Source: Pseudomonas sp. Teo4 (GTDB taxonomy: Bacteria; Pseudomonadota; Gammaproteobacteria; Pseudomonadales; Pseudomonadaceae). Taken from it: a stretch of DNA of 64,000 nt. The stretch is taken from the NCBI RefSeq assembly GCF_034387475.1, contig NZ_JAXCIL010000002.1:1240001-1304000 (forward strand), given 5' to 3'. The translations under genes were made by a program, and so were the position numbers. The notes under the pieces are model-generated. The model was not told where the DNA came from. It ran no database searches and saw nothing but the letters and a program-made list of their open reading frames with translations. Shown here in pieces: positions 36,200 to 43,652 of this stretch (the stretch's first letter is position 1; every line of letters starts with the position of its first letter).

Positions 36200-38182
36200 A
36201 TGTCCCAGGACCCCAACGACAAGACGCGTCGCCAGTTCCTCGCCACCAGCACCGTGCTCGGTGCTGCCGGTGCGCTCTGGTCGGCGCTTCCCTTCACCGG
36301 CTCAGCCGGTTCCGCTCATGCATCTACCCAAGGAGGCTCCATGACCGCCGACCTCATCCTGTTCAACGGCAAACTGCACACGGTCGACCGCGAGAAGCCC
36401 ACGGCCACCGCCGTCGCCATCAAGGATGGCCGCTTCATCGCCGTTGGCAACGACGCCGAGGCCATGGCCCACAAGGGCACCGCCACGCAGATCATCGACC
36501 TCAAGCAACGCACGGTCATCCCTGGTCTGAACGACTCGCACCTGCACCTGATCCGTGGAGGCCTGAACTACAACCTTGAGCTGCGCTGGGAAGGCGTGCC
36601 GTCGGTGGCCGATGCCCTGCGCATGCTCAAGGACCAGGCCGCACGCACGCCGACCCCGCAGTGGGTGCGCGTGGTCGGTGGCTGGAACGAATTCCAGTTC
36701 GCCGAAAAACGCATGCCGACCCTGGAAGAAATCAACCAGGCCGCGCCGGACACCCCGGTGTTCCTGTTGCACCTGTATGACCGCGCGCTGCTCAACCGCG
36801 CCGCACTCAAGGCCGTCGGCTACGACAAGACCACTCCGAACCCCCCAGGTGGCGAGATCCAGCGCGACAAGTTCGGCAACCCGACCGGCATGCTCATCGC
36901 CCGCCCCAACGCGATGATCCTGTATTCCACCTTGGCCAAGGGGCCGAAGCTTCCGCTGGAATATCAGGTCAACTCCACGCGCCAGTTCATGCGTGAGCTG
37001 AATCGCCTGGGCCTGACCAGCGCCATCGACGCTGGCGGCGGTTTCCAGAACTATCCGGACGACTACCAGGTGATCCAGGAGCTGGCAGACAACGGCCAGC
37101 TGACCGTGCGCATCGCCTACAACCTGTTCACCCAGAAGCCCAAGGAAGAGCTGGCCGACTTCAAGAACTGGACGTCCAGCGTCAAGCTGCACGGCGGCAG
37201 CGACTTCTTCCGCCACAACGGTGCAGGCGAAATGCTGGTGTTCTCTGCCGCCGACTTCGAGGACTTCCTCGAACCGCGCCCGGACCTGCCGCAGACCATG
37301 GAGCAGGAGCTGGAACCGGTGGTTCGCCACTTGGTAGAGCAGCGCTGGCCGTTCCGCCTGCACGCCACCTACAACGAGTCGATCTCGCGCATGCTCGACG
37401 TGTTCGAGAAGGTCAACCGCGACATTCCGTTCAATGGCCTGCCGTGGTTCTTCGACCATGCCGAAACCATCACCCCGCAGAACATCGAGCGCGTGCGTGC
37501 TCTGGGCGGCGGTATCGCCATTCAGGACCGCATGGCCTTCCAGGGTGAGTACTTCGTCGACCGCTATGGCGCCAAAGCCGCCGAGCAGACTCCGCCGATC
37601 AAGCGCATGCTCGACATGGGCGTGCCGGTGGGTGCCGGTACCGACGCCACCCGCGTGTCCAGCTACAACCCGTGGACCTCGCTGTACTGGCTGGTCAGCG
37701 GCAAGACCGTCGGTGGCATGGAGCTGTATCCGGAAGGCCTGAGCCGCGACACCGCGCTGCAGTTGTTCACCCAGGGTAGTGCCTGGTTCTCGAGCGAGCA
37801 GGGCAAGAAGGGTCAGATCAAGGTGGGCCAGCTGGCCGACCTGGCGGCACTGTCGCTGGACTTCTTCAGCGTCGATGAAGAGGCGATCAAGGGCATCGAG
37901 TCGGTGCTGACTGTCGTCGACGGCAAGGTGGTGTATGGCGCGGCCGAGTTCGACAAACTGAGCCCTCCACAAGTACCGGTGCTTCCGGAATGGTCGCCAG
38001 TGGTCAAGGTGCCAGGGCACTGGCGTGCGGGCACGCCGTCGCTGGCTGCTGTGGCGCACCAATGCGTGGGGCCTTGCGGGGTGCATGCGCACAGCCATGA
38101 GAAGGCGCGGCATTCCAGTGTTCCTGTGAATGACTTCCAGGGCTTCTGGGGCGCGCTGGGTTGTTCGTGCTTCGCGTTCTGA
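36200..38182 (+). CDS. Tat-exported YtcJ-type amidohydrolase
   Basis: Metal-dependent amidohydrolase (amidohydrolase_3) of 660 residues. The N-terminus has a twin-arginine signal (TRRQFLATSTVLGAAG) ending near AHA at 39-41. Metal motifs are HLH (114-116), FDHAET and GTDATR. The ATG at 36200 follows GGAG. A second in-frame ATG at 36341 (residue 48) has a stronger AAGGAGG, so a cytosolic form of 613 residues may also be made. Last in the ycaC-ABM-esterase run; substrate unknown. Confidence 0.87.
   Translation: MSQDPNDKTRRQFLATSTVLGAAGALWSALPFTGSAGSAHASTQGGSMTADLILFNGKLHTVDREKPTATAVAIKDGRFIAVGNDAEAMAHKGTATQIIDLKQRTVIPGLNDSHLHLIRGGLNYNLELRWEGVPSVADALRMLKDQAARTPTPQWVRVVGGWNEFQFAEKRMPTLEEINQAAPDTPVFLLHLYDRALLNRAALKAVGYDKTTPNPPGGEIQRDKFGNPTGMLIARPNAMILYSTLAKGPKLPLEYQVNSTRQFMRELNRLGLTSAIDAGGGFQNYPDDYQVIQELADNGQLTVRIAYNLFTQKPKEELADFKNWTSSVKLHGGSDFFRHNGAGEMLVFSAADFEDFLEPRPDLPQTMEQELEPVVRHLVEQRWPFRLHATYNESISRMLDVFEKVNRDIPFNGLPWFFDHAETITPQNIERVRALGGGIAIQDRMAFQGEYFVDRYGAKAAEQTPPIKRMLDMGVPVGAGTDATRVSSYNPWTSLYWLVSGKTVGGMELYPEGLSRDTALQLFTQGSAWFSSEQGKKGQIKVGQLADLAALSLDFFSVDEEAIKGIESVLTVVDGKVVYGAAEFDKLSPPQVPVLPEWSPVVKVPGHWRAGTPSLAAVAHQCVGPCGVHAHSHEKARHSSVPVNDFQGFWGALGCSCFAF
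36327..36343 (+). promoter_or_regulatory. Internal Shine-Dalgarno and ATG within the amidohydrolase gene
   Basis: CCAAGGAGGCTCCATG places a near-perfect ribosome-binding site five bases before an in-frame ATG (36341), exactly after the Tat signal and before the first strand of the enzyme domain (MTADLILFNGKL). Confidence 0.6.
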
Positions 38183-38196
38183 GGTGTTAGAAACAA

Positions 38197-38305
38197 GGGG
38201 GCCGCTTTGCGGCCCATCGCCGGCTTCGCCAGCTCCCACAGAGCTGATCAGGTACTGAATTTGTGGGAGCTGGCGAAGCCGGCGATGGGCTGCATGGCAG
38301 CCCCC
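38197..38305. repeat. REP doublet with outer hairpins
   Basis: CGCCGGCTTCGCCAGCTCCC and its complement flank a ~28-bp centre, with GGGGCCGCTTTGCGGCCC outside on the left. It separates the convergent amidohydrolase and porin genes. Confidence 0.93.
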
Positions 38306-38319
38306 GGTTCAGACCTTTT

Positions 38320-39582
38320 TCAGAACCCGCCTTTGAGCGGGTATTCGACAATCAGGTAGAACCGGTCGATATCGTCGCCAGCCTGGGCCTCGTTGGCGCG
38401 GTGGCTGACATGCGACAGCGACAAGCTCAGGTCTTTTGCCGCGCCGGACTGCACCACGTACTTGAGGTCGAGGTCGCGTTCCCAGTGCTTGCCGCCCTTA
38501 CCTTGTTGCCCGACGTAGACACCGCCTGCCGGCGCATGGGTGCCGTCTATGCCGCGTCCGCTCACATAACGCCCCATCAGGCTCAGGCCAGGCACGCCGA
38601 GGGTGGCGAAGTTCAAGTCGTAGCGCAGCTGCCATGAGCGCTCGCCGGGGCCGTTGAAGTCGGCGTACTTGATCGAGTTGGCCAGGTAGATCGAGTCGCC
38701 ACCGACGAAATCAAACGGCGTATTTCCCTCAATCTTCTGATACGCAACGGTCACGGCCTGGGCGTTGAAACTGTATTTGGCCGCAAGGCTGTAGGCCCGG
38801 GTGTCGATGGCACCGGCGCTGGCATTGCCGGTGTCGCGGGTTTCATAAAGGTTGCCATCCAGGTGCCAGTTGCTGACGGCCAGGTTCAGATTGAGGTAAG
38901 CCTGGCGCCAGGTATCCTCCAACTGCGAGGCAAACAATGCACCGCCAAACGGACCGGCGGGGGCGAAGGTGGCACCCGCCAGGCTGATGGCACGCCCATG
39001 GGTGCTGGCACCGTAGCCGGCGAAATCGTCATGGGTCGAACTGTTGTCCTGGTTGTTGAACGCCGTGAAACGGCCAGCTTGCAGGCGCCAGTCGGGCAGA
39101 TCTGTATTTTCCAACAGCCAGCCGGTGGCGTACTCCGGATGCAGGCGTTTGTCGCCCGTGTCGAACACCGGCGTTTCCACCATCATCTCGCCATAGCGCA
39201 GCAGTGTCTTGCCCAGTCGCAGTTTCAGCGCAGCTCCCGCGCTGGAGTAGTCGGACTCGGCACGCCCGTCGCTGTCGCGGGGTAACAGGCCAGTACCGGC
39301 ATGGCCACGACCACCGTCGAGCTTGAGCCCAAGGAAACCGTGGGCGTCCACACCGACGCCGAATGTGCCCTCGGTGAAGCCCGAGCGGACTTCACCGATG
39401 AAGCCTTGGGCCCATTCCTGCCGGTAGCTTTGGCCGCTGGGGGAGGGCGAGCGGAAGTCGCTGTGCAGGAAGTAGTTGCGGCTGAGCAGTGACCAGCCAG
39501 GCTCGTCGGCCAGCGCGATTGCGGGGCCCAAGGCGGCGAAAGCTGCCAGCAGGGCACGAGAGGAAAAGGTTTGGGTGTGCAT
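38320..39582 (-). CDS. OprD-family outer-membrane porin
   Basis: Substrate-specific 18-stranded porin of 420 residues with a signal peptide (cleavage after LADEP region, about residue 25), SRNYFLHSDFRSPSPSG at the mature start, RLGKTLLRYGEM, and a C-terminal FYLIVEYPLKGGF ending in Phe for BAM recognition. OprD porins import amino acids, aromatic acids or small peptides. It lies in the ycaC cluster next to a LysR gene, so it probably admits the substrate of the Tat-exported amidohydrolase or a related compound. Confidence 0.9.
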   Translation of the reverse strand: MHTQTFSSRALLAAFAALGPAIALADEPGWSLLSRNYFLHSDFRSPSPSGQSYRQEWAQGFIGEVRSGFTEGTFGVGVDAHGFLGLKLDGGRGHAGTGLLPRDSDGRAESDYSSAGAALKLRLGKTLLRYGEMMVETPVFDTGDKRLHPEYATGWLLENTDLPDWRLQAGRFTAFNNQDNSSTHDDFAGYGASTHGRAISLAGATFAPAGPFGGALFASQLEDTWRQAYLNLNLAVSNWHLDGNLYETRDTGNASAGAIDTRAYSLAAKYSFNAQAVTVAYQKIEGNTPFDFVGGDSIYLANSIKYADFNGPGERSWQLRYDLNFATLGVPGLSLMGRYVSGRGIDGTHAPAGGVYVGQQGKGGKHWERDLDLKYVVQSGAAKDLSLSLSHVSHRANEAQAGDDIDRFYLIVEYPLKGGF

Positions 39583-39666
39583 GAGCCGGGACTGTGCGGC
39601 ACCGGCCCGTGGGGGTCTTGTATGGGTGTGCTGGGTACGCTGGCGATGACACTGGAACAGGCTGAA

Positions 39667-40578
39667 TCAAGCCATGTCACTGGTCGCGAATTCTTCCGCC
39701 AGATGATCGATCAACGACCGCACCGAGGGCAGCAACCCGCGCCGCGACGGGAAGATCGCATGCACGATACCGCAGCGCGGGTGCCACTGCGGCAGCAGTT
39801 CCACCAGCCGGCCCGATGCCAGGTCCTCGCGTACCGCCACCCGCGGCAAGTGCGCGATGCCTACGCCGGCCACCACGAAGTGGCGCAGTGCGAACAGGTC
39901 GTCGGTGACCATGCGCGGTGTATGCGGGATCACCAGGCTGTGCGTCATGTCCTCGCCCTGGAACAGCTCCCATTGATACTCACGCTGGGCACTGCCCCAA
40001 TGCAGGCTGGGTAGTGTGCTCAGCTGTTGCGGATCGAAGCCTTGCGGCAGTTGCTCCAGGAACGCTGGGTGCCCCACCAGGCATTGGGTGCTGTTGCTCA
40101 GCACCTTCATCACCATGTCGGTGTTTTCCAGCGGCGGAAAGCGCACGCGCAGGGCAACGTCGAAGCCCTCGTGCAGCAGGTCGACGCGCCGGTTGGTGCT
40201 TTCGATGAACAACTCCACTTGCGGGTACTTGAGCATGTAGCGGGTCAGCATCGGGCCGACCCAGGAGTTGAGCAGGGTGGTGGGGCAGCTGATGCGCACC
40301 AGCCCACGTGGCTCGCTGCGATTGCGCTCGATGATTTCCGCCGCGCCTTCGGCCTCCACCCGCATGGCCAGGCAACGGTTGTAGTAGGCCTGGCCGATCT
40401 CGGTCAGCGAGCAGTGCCGGCTGGTACGGTTCAACAGGCGCACACCCAGGCGGTCTTCAAGGTCGGCGATGCGCCGGCTCAGCTTCGACTTGGGCATGTC
40501 CAGCGCCCGCCCGGCCGGCGCGAAGCCGCCATGCTCGACTACTTGAGTGAAGTAGTAGAGGGAGTTCAGGTCTTCCAA
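39667..40578 (-). CDS. LysR-family regulator of the ycaC/OprD cluster
   Basis: LysR regulator of 303 residues, HTH at 3-60 (LNSLYYFTQVVEHGGFAPAG). The start is TTG at 40578 with GGAG eight bases upstream. The dyad at 40583-40600 overlaps that ribosome-binding site, so the protein probably represses its own synthesis while acting on the divergent ycaC copy 2. The same dyad upstream of ycaC copy 1 makes it the likely regulator of that run too. It is adjacent to the OprD gene on the same strand. Confidence 0.87.
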   Translation of the reverse strand: MEDLNSLYYFTQVVEHGGFAPAGRALDMPKSKLSRRIADLEDRLGVRLLNRTSRHCSLTEIGQAYYNRCLAMRVEAEGAAEIIERNRSEPRGLVRISCPTTLLNSWVGPMLTRYMLKYPQVELFIESTNRRVDLLHEGFDVALRVRFPPLENTDMVMKVLSNSTQCLVGHPAFLEQLPQGFDPQQLSTLPSLHWGSAQREYQWELFQGEDMTHSLVIPHTPRMVTDDLFALRHFVVAGVGIAHLPRVAVREDLASGRLVELLPQWHPRCGIVHAIFPSRRGLLPSVRSLIDHLAEEFATSDMA

Positions 40579-40582
40579 TGAT

Positions 40583-40600
40583 CGTTCTCCAAATGGAACG
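40583..40600. promoter_or_regulatory. LysR-type operator, copy 2
   Basis: CGTTC-N8-GAACG dyad; the left half is also the Shine-Dalgarno of the LysR gene on the other strand. A TAATCT at 40645-40650 is the corresponding -10 for ycaC copy 2, again placing the dyad near -65. Confidence 0.6.
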
Positions 40601-40711
40601 CTAAAGGCGATTTTCGCAGTCTACCGCGCCAAAGGTGATGAATCTAATCTTTGCTCATCAACGCGAAACACCGAACTTACCGAAAATCAAAACCCTTTAG
40701 GAGCAAAGACC

Positions 40712-41341
40712 ATGGCCAATTTCAAATACAACCGCCTGAACAAAGACGACGCTGCCGTGCTGCTGGTCGACCACCAGGCTGGCCTGCTGTCCCTGGTGCG
40801 CGACATCGAGCCGGACAAGTTCAAGAACAACGTCCTGGCCCTGGCGGACCTGGCCAAGTTCTTCAACCTGCCAACCATCCTCACCACCAGCTTCGAGCAA
40901 GGCCCCAACGGCCCGCTGGTGCCGGAGTTGAAAGCGCTGTTCCCGGATGCCCCGTACATTGCCCGTCCAGGCCAGATCAACGCCTGGGACAACGAAGACT
41001 TCGTCAAGGCGGTGAAGGCCACCGGCAAGAAGCAGCTGATCATCGCCGGCGTGGTGACCGAAGTGTGCGTAGCCTTCCCGGCCCTGTCGGCCCTGGAAGA
41101 AGAATTCGAAGTGTTCGTGGTCACCGATGCCTCCGGCACCTTCAACGAAATGACCCGCGACGCCGCCCACAACCGCATGAGCCAGGCCGGTGCGCAGATG
41201 ATGACCTGGTTCGGCGTGGCCTGTGAGCTGCACCGCGACTGGCGCAACGACATCGAAGGGCTGGCGGCGCTGTGCTCCAACCACATCCCGGACTACCGCA
41301 ACCTGATCACCAGCTACAACGCGCTGACTGCTGGCAAGTAA
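40712..41341 (+). CDS. ycaC: YcaC-type cysteine hydrolase, copy 2
   Basis: Same family as the gene at 33814: 209 residues, Asp20 and Cys119 retained, only four amino-acid differences (Ala2, Lys36, Glu133, Leu205). AGGAG precedes the ATG. It is divergent from the LysR regulator, the standard layout, which suggests this is the ancestral copy. A strong terminator follows, so it is transcribed alone. Sequence similarity with copy 1 stops at the stop codon. Confidence 0.88.
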   Translation: MANFKYNRLNKDDAAVLLVDHQAGLLSLVRDIEPDKFKNNVLALADLAKFFNLPTILTTSFEQGPNGPLVPELKALFPDAPYIARPGQINAWDNEDFVKAVKATGKKQLIIAGVVTEVCVAFPALSALEEEFEVFVVTDASGTFNEMTRDAAHNRMSQAGAQMMTWFGVACELHRDWRNDIEGLAALCSNHIPDYRNLITSYNALTAGK

Positions 41342-41361
41342 CGCCAAGGCAGTTTCAGGTC

Positions 41362-41394
41362 AAGGCCGGCCCCTGTTGCGGGGGCCGGCTTTTC
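41362..41394. terminator. Bidirectional terminator between ycaC copy 2 and the WYL-type gene
   Basis: GCCGGCCCC (41365-41373) pairs with GGGGCCGGC (41381-41389), followed by TTTT; the other strand has a weaker AA/TT flank. Confidence 0.85.
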
Positions 41395-41397
41395 TGT

Positions 41398-41955
41398 TCA
41401 GTCCTGATAGAGGCCCGCCGCCCTTCTCAAGGTGTTGGCAACCTCCTGGCGCAGTTCCAGAGGCAGCTCCACCACCACTTGATCCCCCTGGCTCAGCAGC
41501 CACCAACGCAGCGGCCAGCCATCACGGACCGTGGCGCGCAAGCGATGCCCGTGATCCAAGGCCGTCAACTGCATGTCGGTGCTCAGGGGTGATTCGCGCA
41601 ACTGGCGGGCGAGCGAGTCGCTGACCCACACTTGCAACTCGAGCCCATCCGCTTGGGGTGTCTGCAGCACGCCATCGCGCAGGAGCACCTGCAGGTCGAA
41701 GTTGCCGCGCAGTTCCCCCGCAACATTGGCCGACCAATGCCAGCCGAACGGAATGCTCTTGTCGTTGCGCTCCAGCGGGAAGATCAGCGACAGCTCGTTG
41801 AGGTCGCGCTCCACGGTGCGCTTGCTGACATTGAAGCCCACATCTCGCAGGCGCCAGACCAGTTCGGCGCTGGTGGTCCCGGGGGAGCGGCTGGGTAACT
41901 GGCGCAACAGCGCCCACTGACGGCTGAGGGTGGCGCGGGTGGTGGCGAACGGCAA
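41398..41955 (-). CDS. WYL-family transcriptional regulator lacking the WYL core
   Basis: DeoR/WYL-type regulator of 185 residues, about 145 shorter than the relatives I remember. The winged helix is intact (residues 1-70; SAELVWRLRDVGFNVSKRTVERDLN), and so is the C-terminal WCX part (residues 85-185; LELQVWVSDSLARQL, RDGWPLRWWLLSQGDQV). The ligand-binding WYL segment normally between them is missing without a frameshift; the join is near GWHWSANVAGELRG. The start is TTG at 41955 with AAGGA nine bases upstream. It may be a constitutive or ligand-blind regulator. Confidence 0.75.
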   Translation of the reverse strand: MPFATTRATLSRQWALLRQLPSRSPGTTSAELVWRLRDVGFNVSKRTVERDLNELSLIFPLERNDKSIPFGWHWSANVAGELRGNFDLQVLLRDGVLQTPQADGLELQVWVSDSLARQLRESPLSTDMQLTALDHGHRLRATVRDGWPLRWWLLSQGDQVVVELPLELRQEVANTLRRAAGLYQD

Positions 41956-42149
41956 AAGGTAACGTCCTTGTCTAGGCTTGCCGCACTAGGATGGCGGCAC
42001 AGGCGTGGCATGGCAATTGGCCATTGGTTGATCAGATCAAGGATCGTGCATTTGGTTGCCTGTGCCCGAATCGTTCGCGACAGGTTCTGTCGTGTCGTCG
42101 CGCAGAATCACGCCTCATCACAGCCGAGGTCGGGACTGTGGGTCGTTCA

Positions 42150-42956
42150 ATGGGGATGAACATGTCTGCTGCCGGCAATATCCATTCGCTGCTTGCCCGT
42201 CTTCTGCCCGAGCGGGTTTTCTCGTCTCCAGCCCCTGCTGGGAGGCGGGCGCGACGGTTCGCAGGGGTAGGGATGCCCAGCCAGCGCGCACTGTTGGTCA
42301 ACCGACTGGACGAGGCGGTCGACGTGCAGATGGTGTATGCCGACCTGCGGCATCAGGCATTGCAAGGCAACGTCGGTGCCCTCAATGACCTGGGCTGGAT
42401 CTGGCTCAACGGCAAGTATTGGCAGGCCGATACAGACTTGGCTGGGCACTTGCTGCGCATGGCGGCCTTGCAAGGCTACCCGGCTGCCTGGTTCAACCTG
42501 GGCCAGCAGCATTACTTCGGTAAAGGGGTCGCAACTTCCTACGAGCAGGCCGCCGAGTGTTATCGGCAGGCTTTCGAACGTGGCATGTTGCAAGCTGCCG
42601 CCGCGCTGGCTGACCTGTACGAAGAAGAGGTCTGCGATGCGCAACTGGGTTGGCAGGTCGACTTGGCTCAGGCCTATCAGTGGTTTCTGCGGGGGGCCGA
42701 GCAGGGTGAGGCGCGTTGTCGGTTCGAAGTGGGCTACCGGTTGTTGCATGGCCTGACTGTGGCGGTCGACCTGAAGGCGGCGCTGTACTGGCTGGAACTG
42801 GCGGCAGCGGCGGGGGTGATGCAGGCGGCTGAGGAACTGGCGGTGCATTTCAGCCGTAGCGACACTGCGCGTTACCTCGACTGGCGTGACCGGGCGGTGC
42901 GGCTGGGCAGCAGCCTGGCGCTGGCGATGAAACTCGAAGACCAAGTGCAACCCTGA
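42150..42956 (+). CDS. Sel1-repeat (TPR-like) protein
   Basis: Protein of 268 residues with four to five Sel1-like alpha-helical repeats from about residue 60, each with the GxxxAxxxLGxxY pattern (GNVGALNDLGWIWLNGKYW, GYPAAWFNLGQQHYFGKG, GMLQAAAALADLYEEE, GEARCRFEVGYRLLHG). Such proteins are adaptors for protein-protein interaction. Starts at 42150, 42156 and 42162 are all possible; none has a strong ribosome-binding site, and the frame is open further upstream. No signal peptide is evident. Partner unknown. Confidence 0.75.
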   Translation: MGMNMSAAGNIHSLLARLLPERVFSSPAPAGRRARRFAGVGMPSQRALLVNRLDEAVDVQMVYADLRHQALQGNVGALNDLGWIWLNGKYWQADTDLAGHLLRMAALQGYPAAWFNLGQQHYFGKGVATSYEQAAECYRQAFERGMLQAAAALADLYEEEVCDAQLGWQVDLAQAYQWFLRGAEQGEARCRFEVGYRLLHGLTVAVDLKAALYWLELAAAAGVMQAAEELAVHFSRSDTARYLDWRDRAVRLGSSLALAMKLEDQVQP

Positions 42957-42973
42957 CCCCGCGCCCCTTGTAC

Positions 42974-43066
42974 CGGCCTCATCGCCGGCAAGCCGGCTCC
43001 CACAGGTACAGTGGTGCCCGCAAGATTGGCGCGGGCCATGTGGGAGCCGGCTTGCCGGCGATAGCG
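42974..43066. repeat. REP doublet (GCCGGCAAGCCGGC type)
   Basis: Inverted units at 42982-43004 and 43041-43063, downstream of the Sel1-repeat gene and before the marR operator. Confidence 0.95.
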
Positions 43067-43157
43067 CCCGAACAGGCACAAACGAACTGCCGGATAAAAA
43101 ACAATTCATCCAAGCTACCCGTCGCCCCCTGTTGACGACAGGGGGAGGGCGAGGCGT

Positions 43158-43185
43158 ATATTGATAGTTAGCAAACTATGAATAT
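43158..43185. promoter_or_regulatory. MarR-type operator
   Basis: Nested dyad: ATAGTT (43164-43169), spacer AGCA, AACTAT (43174-43179), with outer ATATT (43158-43162) and AATAT (43181-43185). It ends 14 bp before the marR start. A TTGACG at 43132 and TATATT at 43157 could be the promoter (19-bp spacer), so the operator would block RNA polymerase. Confidence 0.6.
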
Positions 43186-43199
43186 GTTCGGTTCCCCTC

Positions 43200-43652
43200 A
43201 TGACGCTCGATGCACTGCACCTGAAAGTCAGTAGCGGTATGGTCGTGGCCGCCCGCCATTGGCGGCGGATCTGCCATGCCGCGCTGACCAGCTACGGTAT
43301 TTCCGAGGCCTGTGCCGCGCCTTTGCTGATGATCGTGCGCCTGGGCGACGGTGTGCATCAGGTGGCCGTGGCCCAGGCCGCGGGCCTGGAGAGCCCGTCG
43401 CTGGTGCGCCTGCTCGACCAGCTGTGCAAGGCCGGCCTGGTGTGCCGCAGCGAGGACCCGCTGGACCGCCGTGCCAAGGCCCTGAGCCTGACGGCTGAAG
43501 GCCGTGCCTTGGCCGAGTCCATCGAAATTGAACTGGTGCGCCTGCGCCGCGATGTGTTGCGCGGCATCGACCAGGCCGACCTGGAAGCCACCTTGCGCGT
43601 GCTCGGGGCGTTCGAGGCCGCAGGTCTGGGCACGTCTGGCGGGGCGATATGA
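43200..43652 (+). CDS. MarR-family repressor of the efflux operon
   Basis: Winged-helix regulator of 150 residues: VAQAAGLESPSLVRLLDQLCKAGLV recognition region, RSEDPLDRRAKALSLTAEG wing. First gene of a five-gene operon; its stop overlaps the FUSC start by 4 bp (ATGA). The dyad operator just upstream suggests autorepression relieved by a phenolic or aromatic acid ligand, as in similar efflux systems. The ATG at 43200 lacks a clear Shine-Dalgarno. Confidence 0.88.
   Translation: MTLDALHLKVSSGMVVAARHWRRICHAALTSYGISEACAAPLLMIVRLGDGVHQVAVAQAAGLESPSLVRLLDQLCKAGLVCRSEDPLDRRAKALSLTAEGRALAESIEIELVRLRRDVLRGIDQADLEATLRVLGAFEAAGLGTSGGAI

Noticed and set aside
36302..38239. 645-codon frame antisense to the amidohydrolase
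   Set aside because: Antisense shadow running into the REP; no ribosome-binding site or recognisable domain.
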